A stretch of 64,000 nt of DNA from positions 82,569 through 146,568 of the forward strand of contig DASUUK010000113.1 of assembly GCA_036374135.1 (NCBI GenBank), given 5' to 3'. A program made the translations under genes and the position numbers. Shown here one piece after another: positions 36,021 through 44,113 of this stretch (position 1 is the stretch's first letter; each line of letters opens with the position of its first letter). This DNA comes from Euzebyales bacterium. Lineage in GTDB: Bacteria; Actinomycetota; Nitriliruptoria; Euzebyales; JAHELV01. Below the pieces are notes generated by a model that was not told the DNA's origin, did not search any database, and saw only the letters and a program-made list of their open reading frames with translations.

Positions 36021-39000
36021 TCAGCCCGGCGGGCGTCGATTCGTGCCGCGGGGCGTCCCGGGTCGCGGGCGCGGACCGCCGCGCCGCCCGGCGCGACCCG
36101 ACAGGCGGTCGAGTTGCTGCTGGAGCGACTCGAGTGCCGCCCGCGCATCGTCGGCCCCGTCGGCGCGACGCGTGTTGCGCAGGGACGCCAGGGGAGCAGG
36201 GACCGGCGGTTCGTCCACCGGCTCGGCGGACCGTTCGACGCGAGGCTCCCCCCCGTCGCCCGCCGCCCGCGGCCGCACCGGCGCGACGTCGTCGGCGGGG
36301 GCGGGGGCGTCGTCGGCGTCATCAACGACACCGTGGTCAACGGCCCATCGATGGTCGGCCGTCCGGTTGACATCCGGCGCGTGCGCGTCCGATCGCCACG
36401 TGTCCTGCGGCTCCCGATCGTGGGGCAGGCCAGCGTCGTCGTGCGGATCGCGTGACTGCATCGCCGCGTGCCGTGGCCACCCGGCGCCGTCCTCGTCGTC
36501 GACAGGCGCGGCGCTGTCGGCGACGTGCGTCCCGGATCCCACGGACTGCGACGCGTGCCCGAACGTCGGCATCCACACCTCGTCGAGTGCCGGGTCCGCG
36601 TCACCGTCCCAGGCGGAACCCCACTGATCGCTGTCGTCGCCCGCGGGGGTGACCCCGGGCGCGGCCGGCGCGGCGTCCCCGCCAGTGGTCGGCTCGTCGA
36701 TCGGACCCACGGAGTCGTCGCCGAGGTCGTGCGTTGCCGGCTCGTGGATCGCCCGGTCGGGCCGGTCGGTGGAGTCGTCGTCGCCCGGACCGGCCTGTTG
36801 GGCCGACGGGCCGTACGACGGCGCGGCGAGGGCGGGCGGCGCCTCGTGGGTCGGTTCGGCGGGGTGGTCCGCGAGTGCCGGGGCCGCCTCGTGGGTCGGT
36901 TCGGCGAGATCGTCATCGATCGCTGCGACGGCCGGGTCGTCGACCGGTTCGGCGGACCGGTCGACGGCGGCCGACGGCACGTCCTCGACCGTGTCCGCCT
37001 CCTCGGGCGTGGACGCCGCAGCCTGCACCACGTCCCGATCGAACCGCGCGGTGGCCCACAGATCTCCGCTGTCGTGGGACAAGTTGCTACCGCGCCGGAC
37101 CGCGCCCTGCTCGGTGCGGTACTCCTCGGCCTTCCGCGCGTCCGGCGGAGCCCACGGGTCGGCCGAGTCGTGATCGGGCCCAGCGGCCGTCGATCCGATC
37201 CGTGCCGTCGAGGTCAGCGGGTCGGTCTCTGGTCGCGACCACGGTGCGTCGACCTGGTCCGACGCCCCATGCGGGGTGGGGTGGTGCGCGGCGTCCGGAT
37301 CGTCGTGGCTGACGTCTCGGTACGTGTCCTCGGGGTCGTGGTCATGGCCGGCCCACCGCCGGTCTGGGTCGGCGTACCGCCCGTACCCGTCGGGGGGACC
37401 CCCGCGGCGGTAGCTGTCGGCGTGGTGCTGGTGGGTGTCGGCGGGCTCGCGGTAGCCGTCGGCGTGGTGCTGGTGGGCGTCGGCCGGTGCGTCGTACGTG
37501 TCGGTCTGGTGCTGGTGGGCGCCCGGCAGATCCTCGTGGTCGTGTGTGCGGGGGTGGCCGTCCGTCCGGTGCCCCCTGCTGGGCGCGCGGTCGCTGTGGG
37601 CGTCAGCCGGAACGGCGTCGGCGTACCGGTCGTCGACCCACGACCGCATCGCAGGCAACCAGTCACCGTCAGTCGGCGCGACGGGGTGGTCGGTCGCACC
37701 CCACGTGCCGTTGCGGGTGGACCGCGCCGGGTCGTCATCGCGGTCGTTCCATGTGGCGCGGCTGCCGTCTCGGGCCGCCGGATCGTGGTCCCGGTTCCAC
37801 TCGACCGCGTGTCGGTGATGGCCGTTCGTGGCGGCGCCGTTCACCTGGTGTGGCGCCGGCGTCGGTGGCGGCGGAGTTCGGAAGCGGCGTCGTGTGTCGT
37901 GGCCGTCCGCGTCGTCAGTCTCGGCTCGGAGACGGTCGTCCTCTGCACGGGCTTGTTGCTCCTGCCAGAACGACGCCTCGTGGCTGCGGTCGGCCGGGTG
38001 CGGTTCAGGATCGTGCTGCGGTCGGCGGCGAGCCGCGTTGTCGGCCGGTCGGCGCGTCACCGGCTGTTCGATCGGCGGGTCGTCCCACTGCGCACCAGCG
38101 TCGCGCGGACCTTGGTCGAACGCCGCGTCACTGTCCTGCTCGGCCTCGAACTGCTCCCTGATGCGCTGCAGCCAACGTTCCTGGCGGGCGACCTCGACCT
38201 CGTCATCGGATCCCACCATCGGACGGCCTGGGTTCGGCTCGCCCGGCTGTCGTCTCCTTCGACTGCGCATGGTGTGCTGCCCATCTGGTCGTGGTGGTGT
38301 GTCGGCCGGGCCGCGGTGATCCGGGCCGCCGGAACCGGCGACATCGCTGTCATGGTGGGGGTCGGACCCCTCTCCGACGGCCCGCCGATCGTGGCGGTCG
38401 ACGACCCTGCCGTCCGAGAACTGCAGGATCTGATCGGCGTACCTGGCGACCGACGGATCGTGTGTGACCGTCACCACCGTCTGTTCGAACTGATCGACGG
38501 CGTCCCTGAGGAGTGTAAGCATCTCGCCGCTGGTCGTGGTGTCGAGGTTGCCTGTCGGCTCGTCGGCGAAGATGACCTCGGGTCGTCCGGCCAGGGCCCG
38601 CGCCAACGCGATGCGCTGCTGCTGACCCCCGGACAGCTCGTCGGGGCGGTGGTGGATCCGGTCGCCGAGCCCCATCCGACTGATCACGTGGTCCAGCCAC
38701 TCGTGGTCGGGCGACCGTCCGGCCAGCAGCTGCGGCAGCGTGATGTTCTCCAACGCGTCGAGGGTCGGCACCAGGTTGTAGGCCTGGAACACGAAGCCGA
38801 TGCGGTCGCGTCGGACCCGGGCCTGCCGGCGTCGGCTCAGCGCGGTCAGCTCGGTGTCGCCCAGGAACACCCGGCCCGACGTCGGCGTGTCGAGCGCGGC
38901 GAGGCAGTGCAGCAGGGTCGACTTGCCCGAGCCTGACGGACCCATGATGGCGGTGAAGGAGCGACGGGGGATGTCGAGGGTGACGTCACGCAGTGCGTGG

Positions 39001-39104
39001 ACCGCTGTGTCGTCCGTGCCGTACACCTTGCTCAGCGCCTCCGCGTGGCACGCGCTCGCCCCATCGACGTCGCGACGGTCGTCGGCGTCTGCACGTAGGA
39101 CCAT
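36021..39104 (-). CDS. ABC ATPase (LolD/MacB-type) with ~780-residue disordered His/Asp-rich tail
   Basis: Residues 1-240 are a complete ABC ATPase partnering the FtsX-like permease 2 bases downstream: Walker A MGPSGSGKSTLL, FVFQAYNLVPTLDALENI, signature LSGGQQQRIALARALA, Walker B VIFADEPTGNLD and THDPSVARYAD. The frame then continues without a stop for almost 800 residues of low complexity, rich in Asp, His, Pro, Ala and Arg, with repeats such as DAHQHHADGYREP / DTHQHHADSYRRG and EPTHEAAPALADHPAEP, ending in a short coiled coil (RAALESLQQQLDRLSG). Third codon positions stay G/C-rich in this frame, which supports real coding. Homologous ATPases end near residue 240. A separate gene starting at an internal ATG or GTG near 38270 cannot be excluded. 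The ATG at 39104 is chosen because homology begins just after it. Confidence 0.75.
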   Translation of the reverse strand: MVLRADADDRRDVDGASACHAEALSKVYGTDDTAVHALRDVTLDIPRRSFTAIMGPSGSGKSTLLHCLAALDTPTSGRVFLGDTELTALSRRRQARVRRDRIGFVFQAYNLVPTLDALENITLPQLLAGRSPDHEWLDHVISRMGLGDRIHHRPDELSGGQQQRIALARALAGRPEVIFADEPTGNLDTTTSGEMLTLLRDAVDQFEQTVVTVTHDPSVARYADQILQFSDGRVVDRHDRRAVGEGSDPHHDSDVAGSGGPDHRGPADTPPRPDGQHTMRSRRRRQPGEPNPGRPMVGSDDEVEVARQERWLQRIREQFEAEQDSDAAFDQGPRDAGAQWDDPPIEQPVTRRPADNAARRRPQHDPEPHPADRSHEASFWQEQQARAEDDRLRAETDDADGHDTRRRFRTPPPPTPAPHQVNGAATNGHHRHAVEWNRDHDPAARDGSRATWNDRDDDPARSTRNGTWGATDHPVAPTDGDWLPAMRSWVDDRYADAVPADAHSDRAPSRGHRTDGHPRTHDHEDLPGAHQHQTDTYDAPADAHQHHADGYREPADTHQHHADSYRRGGPPDGYGRYADPDRRWAGHDHDPEDTYRDVSHDDPDAAHHPTPHGASDQVDAPWSRPETDPLTSTARIGSTAAGPDHDSADPWAPPDARKAEEYRTEQGAVRRGSNLSHDSGDLWATARFDRDVVQAAASTPEEADTVEDVPSAAVDRSAEPVDDPAVAAIDDDLAEPTHEAAPALADHPAEPTHEAPPALAAPSYGPSAQQAGPGDDDSTDRPDRAIHEPATHDLGDDSVGPIDEPTTGGDAAPAAPGVTPAGDDSDQWGSAWDGDADPALDEVWMPTFGHASQSVGSGTHVADSAAPVDDEDGAGWPRHAAMQSRDPHDDAGLPHDREPQDTWRSDAHAPDVNRTADHRWAVDHGVVDDADDAPAPADDVAPVRPRAAGDGGEPRVERSAEPVDEPPVPAPLASLRNTRRADGADDARAALESLQQQLDRLSGRAGRRGGPRPRPGTPRGTNRRPPG

Positions 39105-39237
39105 GAGCGCGACCCGCCTCCTGTGTCGTGTCGGCATGGTGCGACGGCGGTGCGTGGAGTGCTCCCGTACGCTCCACACGGGTCGGCCGGCGGCGCGTCG
39201 TCGACCCTGACGGACGCGGACCTGCCGGCGATCGGCT

Positions 39238-39243
39238 TAGGCT
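39238..39243 (+). promoter_or_regulatory. -10 box TAGGCT before dgt
   Basis: TAGGCT ends 9 bases before the ATG at 39253, giving a leader of only two or three bases. Confidence 0.5.
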
Positions 39244-39252
39244 CTGACCATC

Positions 39253-40266
39253 ATGCCCGCTCAGTACAGGTACCGTGATCGGTCGATCCGACAGGTACAG
39301 GAACGACAGTTGGCGCCGGCGGCCACCCGGTCGTGCGCGTCCCGCGGCCGTCCGCGCTCCGAGGAGGAGGATCCCGACCGCACCTGCTTCGAGGTGGATC
39401 GTGACCGGATCCTTCACTCCAAGGCGTTCCGCCGGCTCAAGCATAAGACGCAGGTGTTCATCGACCCCGATGGTGACCACTACGTCACGCGCATGACCCA
39501 TGCCCTCCAGGTGACCCAGGTGACGCGCGCGCTGGCGGTCACCCTCGGACTCAACGAGCCGCTCGCCGAGGCGATCGCGCTGGGCCACGACGTGGGGCAC
39601 ACGCCGTTCGGTCACGCGGGCGAGGACGTGCTCGCCGAGGTGATCCCGGGCTGGCAGCACGGCGCCCAGGGGGTCCGGATCTTCGATGTCCTCGAGCCTG
39701 CGAACCTCACGTGGGAGGTCCGCGACGGCATCCGGGCGCACACGTGGCGCGTCACACCGGGCCCGGCGACGGCCGAGGGCGCCTGCGTGCGGTGGGGCGA
39801 CCGCATCGCGTACCTCACGCACGACGCCCGTGACGCTGTCCGCGCCGGCTTCCTGACGATCGATGAGCTGCCGCGCGAGGTGGTGGAGCGCCTCGGTGCG
39901 CCGAGCGGCGCGTGGATCGGTCAACTGCTCCGGGCTATCGTCGATCACACGGTCGCCACGGACGAACTGGCGATGGATCCTGAGATGGCGGGAATGATGC
40001 AGCGTCTGCGGACGTTCATGTTCGAGCGGGTCTACCTCAGTGAGCGGCTCGCCGAGCACAAACTGGCGGCGACCACCGTCACCCGCCAGCTGATCGAGTA
40101 CCACCTGGACTACCCGGAACAGATCCCGGACACGTATCGTGAACACGATGCGGACCGGTTGCGGCAGGTGGCCGACTACGTCGCCGGCATGACCGACCGG
40201 TACGCCCTGACCACGTACGAGCGGTGCATCGGTCCGGTTCCCACCATCGCGAGGGTCGACTCCTGA
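39253..40266 (+). CDS. dgt: deoxyguanosinetriphosphate triphosphohydrolase-like protein
   Basis: A 337-residue HD-domain enzyme converting dNTPs to deoxynucleosides and triphosphate. Motifs: HSKAFRRLKHKTQVF, the first His in RMTHALQVTQVTRALA, the HD pair GHDVGHTPFGHAGEDVL and the final Asp in RIAYLTHDARDAV. The length fits the short dgt-like branch found in actinobacteria upstream of dnaG or topA. It lies 238 bases before topA on the same strand. The ATG start is supported by a -10 box just upstream (near-leaderless). Confidence 0.92.
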   Translation: MPAQYRYRDRSIRQVQERQLAPAATRSCASRGRPRSEEEDPDRTCFEVDRDRILHSKAFRRLKHKTQVFIDPDGDHYVTRMTHALQVTQVTRALAVTLGLNEPLAEAIALGHDVGHTPFGHAGEDVLAEVIPGWQHGAQGVRIFDVLEPANLTWEVRDGIRAHTWRVTPGPATAEGACVRWGDRIAYLTHDARDAVRAGFLTIDELPREVVERLGAPSGAWIGQLLRAIVDHTVATDELAMDPEMAGMMQRLRTFMFERVYLSERLAEHKLAATTVTRQLIEYHLDYPEQIPDTYREHDADRLRQVADYVAGMTDRYALTTYERCIGPVPTIARVDS

Positions 40267-40278
40267 GCCGGTGCGCGC

Positions 40279-40295
40279 CGCCCCTCGGCGGGGCG
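40279..40295 (+). terminator. possible short terminator after dgt
   Basis: CGCCCC-tcggc-GGGGCG, 13 bases after the dgt stop. A short but very GC-rich stem; no T-tract. Confidence 0.3.
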
Positions 40296-40504
40296 CTGGC
40301 GGTGGGGCGCTGTGGACAGCGGGGTTGTGCGACGCTCGCCATGGCGTGTAGGAGTGGTAGGGACGCGGGGCAACAGTGGGCGTCACCGAGGGTGTGACGT
40401 CGGTCCGGCGTCGACATGGTGCGGCCGTGCCACACACGGATCGCCGTGTCGGAGGGTCCGCGGTAGTTCTGAGAAGCAGCGCGCAGTGCAGATCTGGAGA
40501 GCTC

Positions 40505-42916
40505 TTGGCGAAGAACCTGGTGATCGTCGAGTCGCCGGCGAAGGCGAAGACGATCGAGAAGTACCTCGGCGGCAACTACAAGGTGTTGGCGTCGGTCGGG
40601 CACATCCGTGACCTGCCGCGCAGCGACTTCGCCGTCGACACGTCCGCCGAAGACGTCTCCCTGCGCTACGAGGTCCCGAAGGGCTCGTCGAAGGTCGTGA
40701 CGTCGATCCGAAGGGCTGCGAAGGCCGCCGACCACGTGTTCCTCGCGACCGACCTCGATCGTGAGGGCGAGGCGATCGCCTGGCACGTGGCCGAGGTCGC
40801 CGACATCGACACCGCGACCGAGAACCGCGTGGTGTTCAGCGAGATCACGAGGGATGCCGTGCTCGCGGCCTTCGACCAGCCGCGCCGCATCGACCAGCAC
40901 CTGGTCGATGCCCAGCAGGCACGCCGCGCGGTCGACCGCATCGTCGGGTACCGCGTGTCGCCCACGCTGTGGCGCAACGTCGCGAGCGGCATCTCAGCCG
41001 GCCGCGTCCAGTCGGTCGCGCTGCGCATGATCGTCGACCGCGAGGACGAGATCCGCCGCTTCGTCGCGCAGGAGTACTGGAGCCTGCACGGTGACTTCGA
41101 CCGCGACGGCACCGCGTTCGCGTCGGAGCTCTACAGCGTCGACGACCAACGGATCACCGACCCCAAGAAGTACGACGAGGCCATCGACAAGGACGCGTCC
41201 CCGGACCTCCGCGGCGGCAATCGGACCGCGAAGCTGCATGTCATCCGCGACGTCGACGAGGCCCGGCGTCTCGAGGGCCTGAGCCGCGCGGTCGACGGGT
41301 GGACGGTCACGGACGTCACGCGGCGCGAGACCAGGAAGAATCCCGCGCCGCCGTTCACCACGTCGACGCTGCAGCAGGAGGCGGAGCGCAAGCTGGGCTT
41401 CGCGCCCGGGCGGACCATGCGGATCGCCCAGCAGCTGTACGAGGGCATCGCACTCGGCGACGAGGGTCCGACCGGACTCATCTCATACATGCGTACCGAC
41501 TCGACGAACCTGTCCAACACGGCGCTCGGCGAGCTGTCGGAGCTGGTGCGAACCGACTACGGCGAACGCTATTCGCTGGACAGGCCGAGGCGGTACTCGC
41601 GCAGCAGCAGGAACGCCCAAGAGGCGCACGAGGCGATCCGCCCGACGAGCGCCATGCGCCGCCCGACGCGGGTCGCGCGTCACCTCGACCGTGACCAGGC
41701 CGCACTGTACGAACTGATCTGGAAGCGCACCGTCGCCACCCAGATGGCGCCGGCGGTCTACGACTCGGTGCGCGCCGACATCGTGGGCACCGCCACCCCC
41801 ACCGGCGGGAAAGCAACGGAGCTGACGTACCGGGTCACCGGACGCATCCTCAAGTTCGACGGCTTCATCGCCGTCTACGTCGAGGGCACCGACGACGGCA
41901 CGGTCGACGAGGTCACTGCATCCCTGCCCGACCTGGTCGACGGGCAGACGCTGGCCCTGGTCGACGTCCGCGGTGAGCAGCACTTCACATCCCCGCCGTC
42001 GCGCTACACGGGATCCAGCCTGGTCAAGGCGCTGGAGTCGGAGGGTATCGGTCGGCCGTCGACGTACGCCTCGATCATCCAGACGCTGCTCAACCGCGAG
42101 TACGTGCGGCTCGAGTCGCGCCGGTTCTTCCCGACCGCGCTCGGCGAGGTCGTGACCGCCTACCTCAAGCAGCACTTCGCCGAGGTCGTCGACACCAGCT
42201 TCACCGCGCGCATGGAGGACGAGCTGGACGAGATCGCGGCCGGCAGCCAGGCGTGGGGCCCCATGGTGCGTGAATTCCTGGGCGAGGTCGACGAGTGGAT
42301 CGCCGACCGCAAGCCGGAGCGCCCGCGCCTGCCGTTGGACGGCGCGACGTGCCCCACGTGCGACGCGCCGATGGAGAAGGTGTTCAGCGGCAAGTCGCGC
42401 CAGTGGTTCGCGTCGTGCAGCCGGTGGCCCGAGTGCGACGGCACGCTGCCGCTCGACGCCGAGGGCAACGTGACGACGATCGAGGAGCTGCAGCCCGACG
42501 AGAGCGTGCGCTGTCCCGAGTGCGGCAAGGCGATGATCCGTCGCGAGGGGCGGTACGGGCCCTTCTACGGCTGCCAGGACTACCCGAAGTGCAAGGGCAT
42601 CGTCAACGTCGAAATGCACATCGGCTTCGACTGCCCGAAGTGCGGGATGGGGCAGCTCACCGAACGGCGCAGCCGGCACGGCAAGCCGTTCTACGGCTGC
42701 AACCGGTACCCGGACTGCGACTTCGCGATGTGGACGACCCCGCTGGCCCAGCCGTGTCCGAACTGCGGTGGCCCACTGAAGCCGCCACGCAAGAACGCCA
42801 AGAACCCGGTCGGCACGTGCGCGCACTGCGGCGAGAAGACGCCGGTCGACGCCGATCCACCGCGCGTCGGAACGACCGAGGTCGTGCCCGGCCGGGACGA
42901 GTCCGCGGCGGCCTGA
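40505..42916 (+). CDS. topA: DNA topoisomerase I
   Basis: Type IA topoisomerase, 803 residues. The TOPRIM domain opens the protein (LVIVESPAKAKTIEKYLG, then TDLDREGEAIAWH with DxD). The catalytic Tyr328 lies in ISYMRTDSTNLS. The gate region EGIGRPSTYASIIQTLLNRE is typical. Three C-terminal Topo_Zn ribbons follow: CPTCDAPMEKVF, CPECGKAMIRREGRYGPFYG and CPKCGMGQLTERRSRHG, then a final CPNCGG/CAHCGE pair. It relaxes negative supercoils. The homologous sequence begins exactly at a TTG (40505) preceded by CTGGAGAG; the frame is open to 40376 but not conserved. Confidence 0.95.
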   Translation: MAKNLVIVESPAKAKTIEKYLGGNYKVLASVGHIRDLPRSDFAVDTSAEDVSLRYEVPKGSSKVVTSIRRAAKAADHVFLATDLDREGEAIAWHVAEVADIDTATENRVVFSEITRDAVLAAFDQPRRIDQHLVDAQQARRAVDRIVGYRVSPTLWRNVASGISAGRVQSVALRMIVDREDEIRRFVAQEYWSLHGDFDRDGTAFASELYSVDDQRITDPKKYDEAIDKDASPDLRGGNRTAKLHVIRDVDEARRLEGLSRAVDGWTVTDVTRRETRKNPAPPFTTSTLQQEAERKLGFAPGRTMRIAQQLYEGIALGDEGPTGLISYMRTDSTNLSNTALGELSELVRTDYGERYSLDRPRRYSRSSRNAQEAHEAIRPTSAMRRPTRVARHLDRDQAALYELIWKRTVATQMAPAVYDSVRADIVGTATPTGGKATELTYRVTGRILKFDGFIAVYVEGTDDGTVDEVTASLPDLVDGQTLALVDVRGEQHFTSPPSRYTGSSLVKALESEGIGRPSTYASIIQTLLNREYVRLESRRFFPTALGEVVTAYLKQHFAEVVDTSFTARMEDELDEIAAGSQAWGPMVREFLGEVDEWIADRKPERPRLPLDGATCPTCDAPMEKVFSGKSRQWFASCSRWPECDGTLPLDAEGNVTTIEELQPDESVRCPECGKAMIRREGRYGPFYGCQDYPKCKGIVNVEMHIGFDCPKCGMGQLTERRSRHGKPFYGCNRYPDCDFAMWTTPLAQPCPNCGGPLKPPRKNAKNPVGTCAHCGEKTPVDADPPRVGTTEVVPGRDESAAA

Positions 42917-43043
42917 GCCGGGGCGCCCGCGCGCCTCGACCGCGGCGGCCCTCGCCGTCGCGCGCCTGCCTCGACCTGTGCGGCCCTTGCGGCCCTGTCC
43001 GCGCCGCCGTGCGTCGCCCGCCCGTGCCGCAGGCTCATCGGTG

Positions 43044-43925
43044 CTACGTGTCGGGGATGTGCACCGCCGCCAGCAGGCCCGTGCCGGCGCCGTCGGAAGT
43101 GGCGAGGGTGACCGTGAACGCGTCGTCCGGTGGGCCCGGGTCGAACGCGTCCGCGCCGCCGCGACGGCGTCGTCCCACGACACCGGCCAGGCGGTGGGTC
43201 ACACCGGGCAGACGCGACTGCACCGTCGCCCACACGCGGTTGGCGATCGGTTCGCCGACGCGCTGCAGGCGGCCCAGGCGGAAGCCCGGCCCGTCGATGC
43301 GCCACACGTCGACCGGCAGCCCGCCGGCGTTGTGCAGCAGGGTGCGCAGGCTCACGGCGTCCAGCGTCCCGATGTGCGGGGCATAGCCCGACCACCCACC
43401 GAGGTAGCCGCGCTCGTCGGGTGTGGAGCAGATCACGACGCCACCCGGGACGGCGTGGTCGAGCAGGCCACGGACGAAGTTGAGCTGGTCGGCGTAGCGG
43501 ATGTGCTCCAGGACCTCCATCGCCGTGACCACCGCGGCCTTCGGGGCGTCGGCGATGTCGGTGTGGGCGGCGACGTCGGCGAACGACCGGTGCGCGAGTT
43601 GCAGCACGGAGGGATCGTGGTCGACGAGGTGCGCCGGACGCCGCAACTGTCGCGCCAGCCACGACGAGAAGACACCGACACCACTGCCGACGTCGAGCAC
43701 GGGACCGTCGACGCGCACGTGCTGGGCGATGTCGGCGGCGAGAACGTAGTTCATGGTGTGCCGCACGAGCAGATCCGGGCTGGCATGGTGCGCCGGGTCC
43801 CCGCCCTCGGCGTTGGTCCCATGCGCCGTGCGGTACTGATCGAGCGTCGCCATGGCTCCGCGCACGCCGCCGAGCGCGGCGTCGAGGCCGCCGGGCCGGG
43901 GCGCCGGCCGCGGTGCTGATGTCAT
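43044..43925 (-). CDS. class I SAM-dependent methyltransferase
   Basis: A 293-residue methyltransferase: HTMNYVLAADIAQHVRVDG, motif I VLDVGSGVGVFSSWLARQ, AVVTAMEVLEHIRYADQLNF (motif II region) and GGVVICSTPDERGYLGGWSG. The C-terminal third (RLQRVGEPIANRVWATVQSR) lacks a recognised domain. It looks like a methyltransferase acting on a lipid, glycan or natural product rather than on nucleic acid, but the substrate is unknown. ATG at 43925 or an ATG 26 codons later are possible starts. It converges with topA. Confidence 0.8.
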   Translation of the reverse strand: MTSAPRPAPRPGGLDAALGGVRGAMATLDQYRTAHGTNAEGGDPAHHASPDLLVRHTMNYVLAADIAQHVRVDGPVLDVGSGVGVFSSWLARQLRRPAHLVDHDPSVLQLAHRSFADVAAHTDIADAPKAAVVTAMEVLEHIRYADQLNFVRGLLDHAVPGGVVICSTPDERGYLGGWSGYAPHIGTLDAVSLRTLLHNAGGLPVDVWRIDGPGFRLGRLQRVGEPIANRVWATVQSRLPGVTHRLAGVVGRRRRGGADAFDPGPPDDAFTVTLATSDGAGTGLLAAVHIPDT

Positions 43926-44113
43926 GGTGGTGCTGTCCCGCCGTCGTGATGCGCCCGTGGACGGCGCAGCGTCCCTGCAGCCTGCCACGTACGAACGTCG
44001 TGCGCGGAGGTCGGGGATCGGGCGACCGGACACCGTGCCGTCGCCGGTGATGTCGATGCGGTCGATGGTGTGGCGGGTGTCGATCCACCCACGCCTGCGG
44101 TGCAGGCGGGACG

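Noticed and set aside
36468..38936. 822-codon plus-strand ORF opposite the ABC ATPase tail
   Set aside because: The minus-strand frame keeps G/C in third positions, contains peptide-level repeats and a C-terminal coiled coil, and is continuous with the ATPase domain, so it is the better coding choice.
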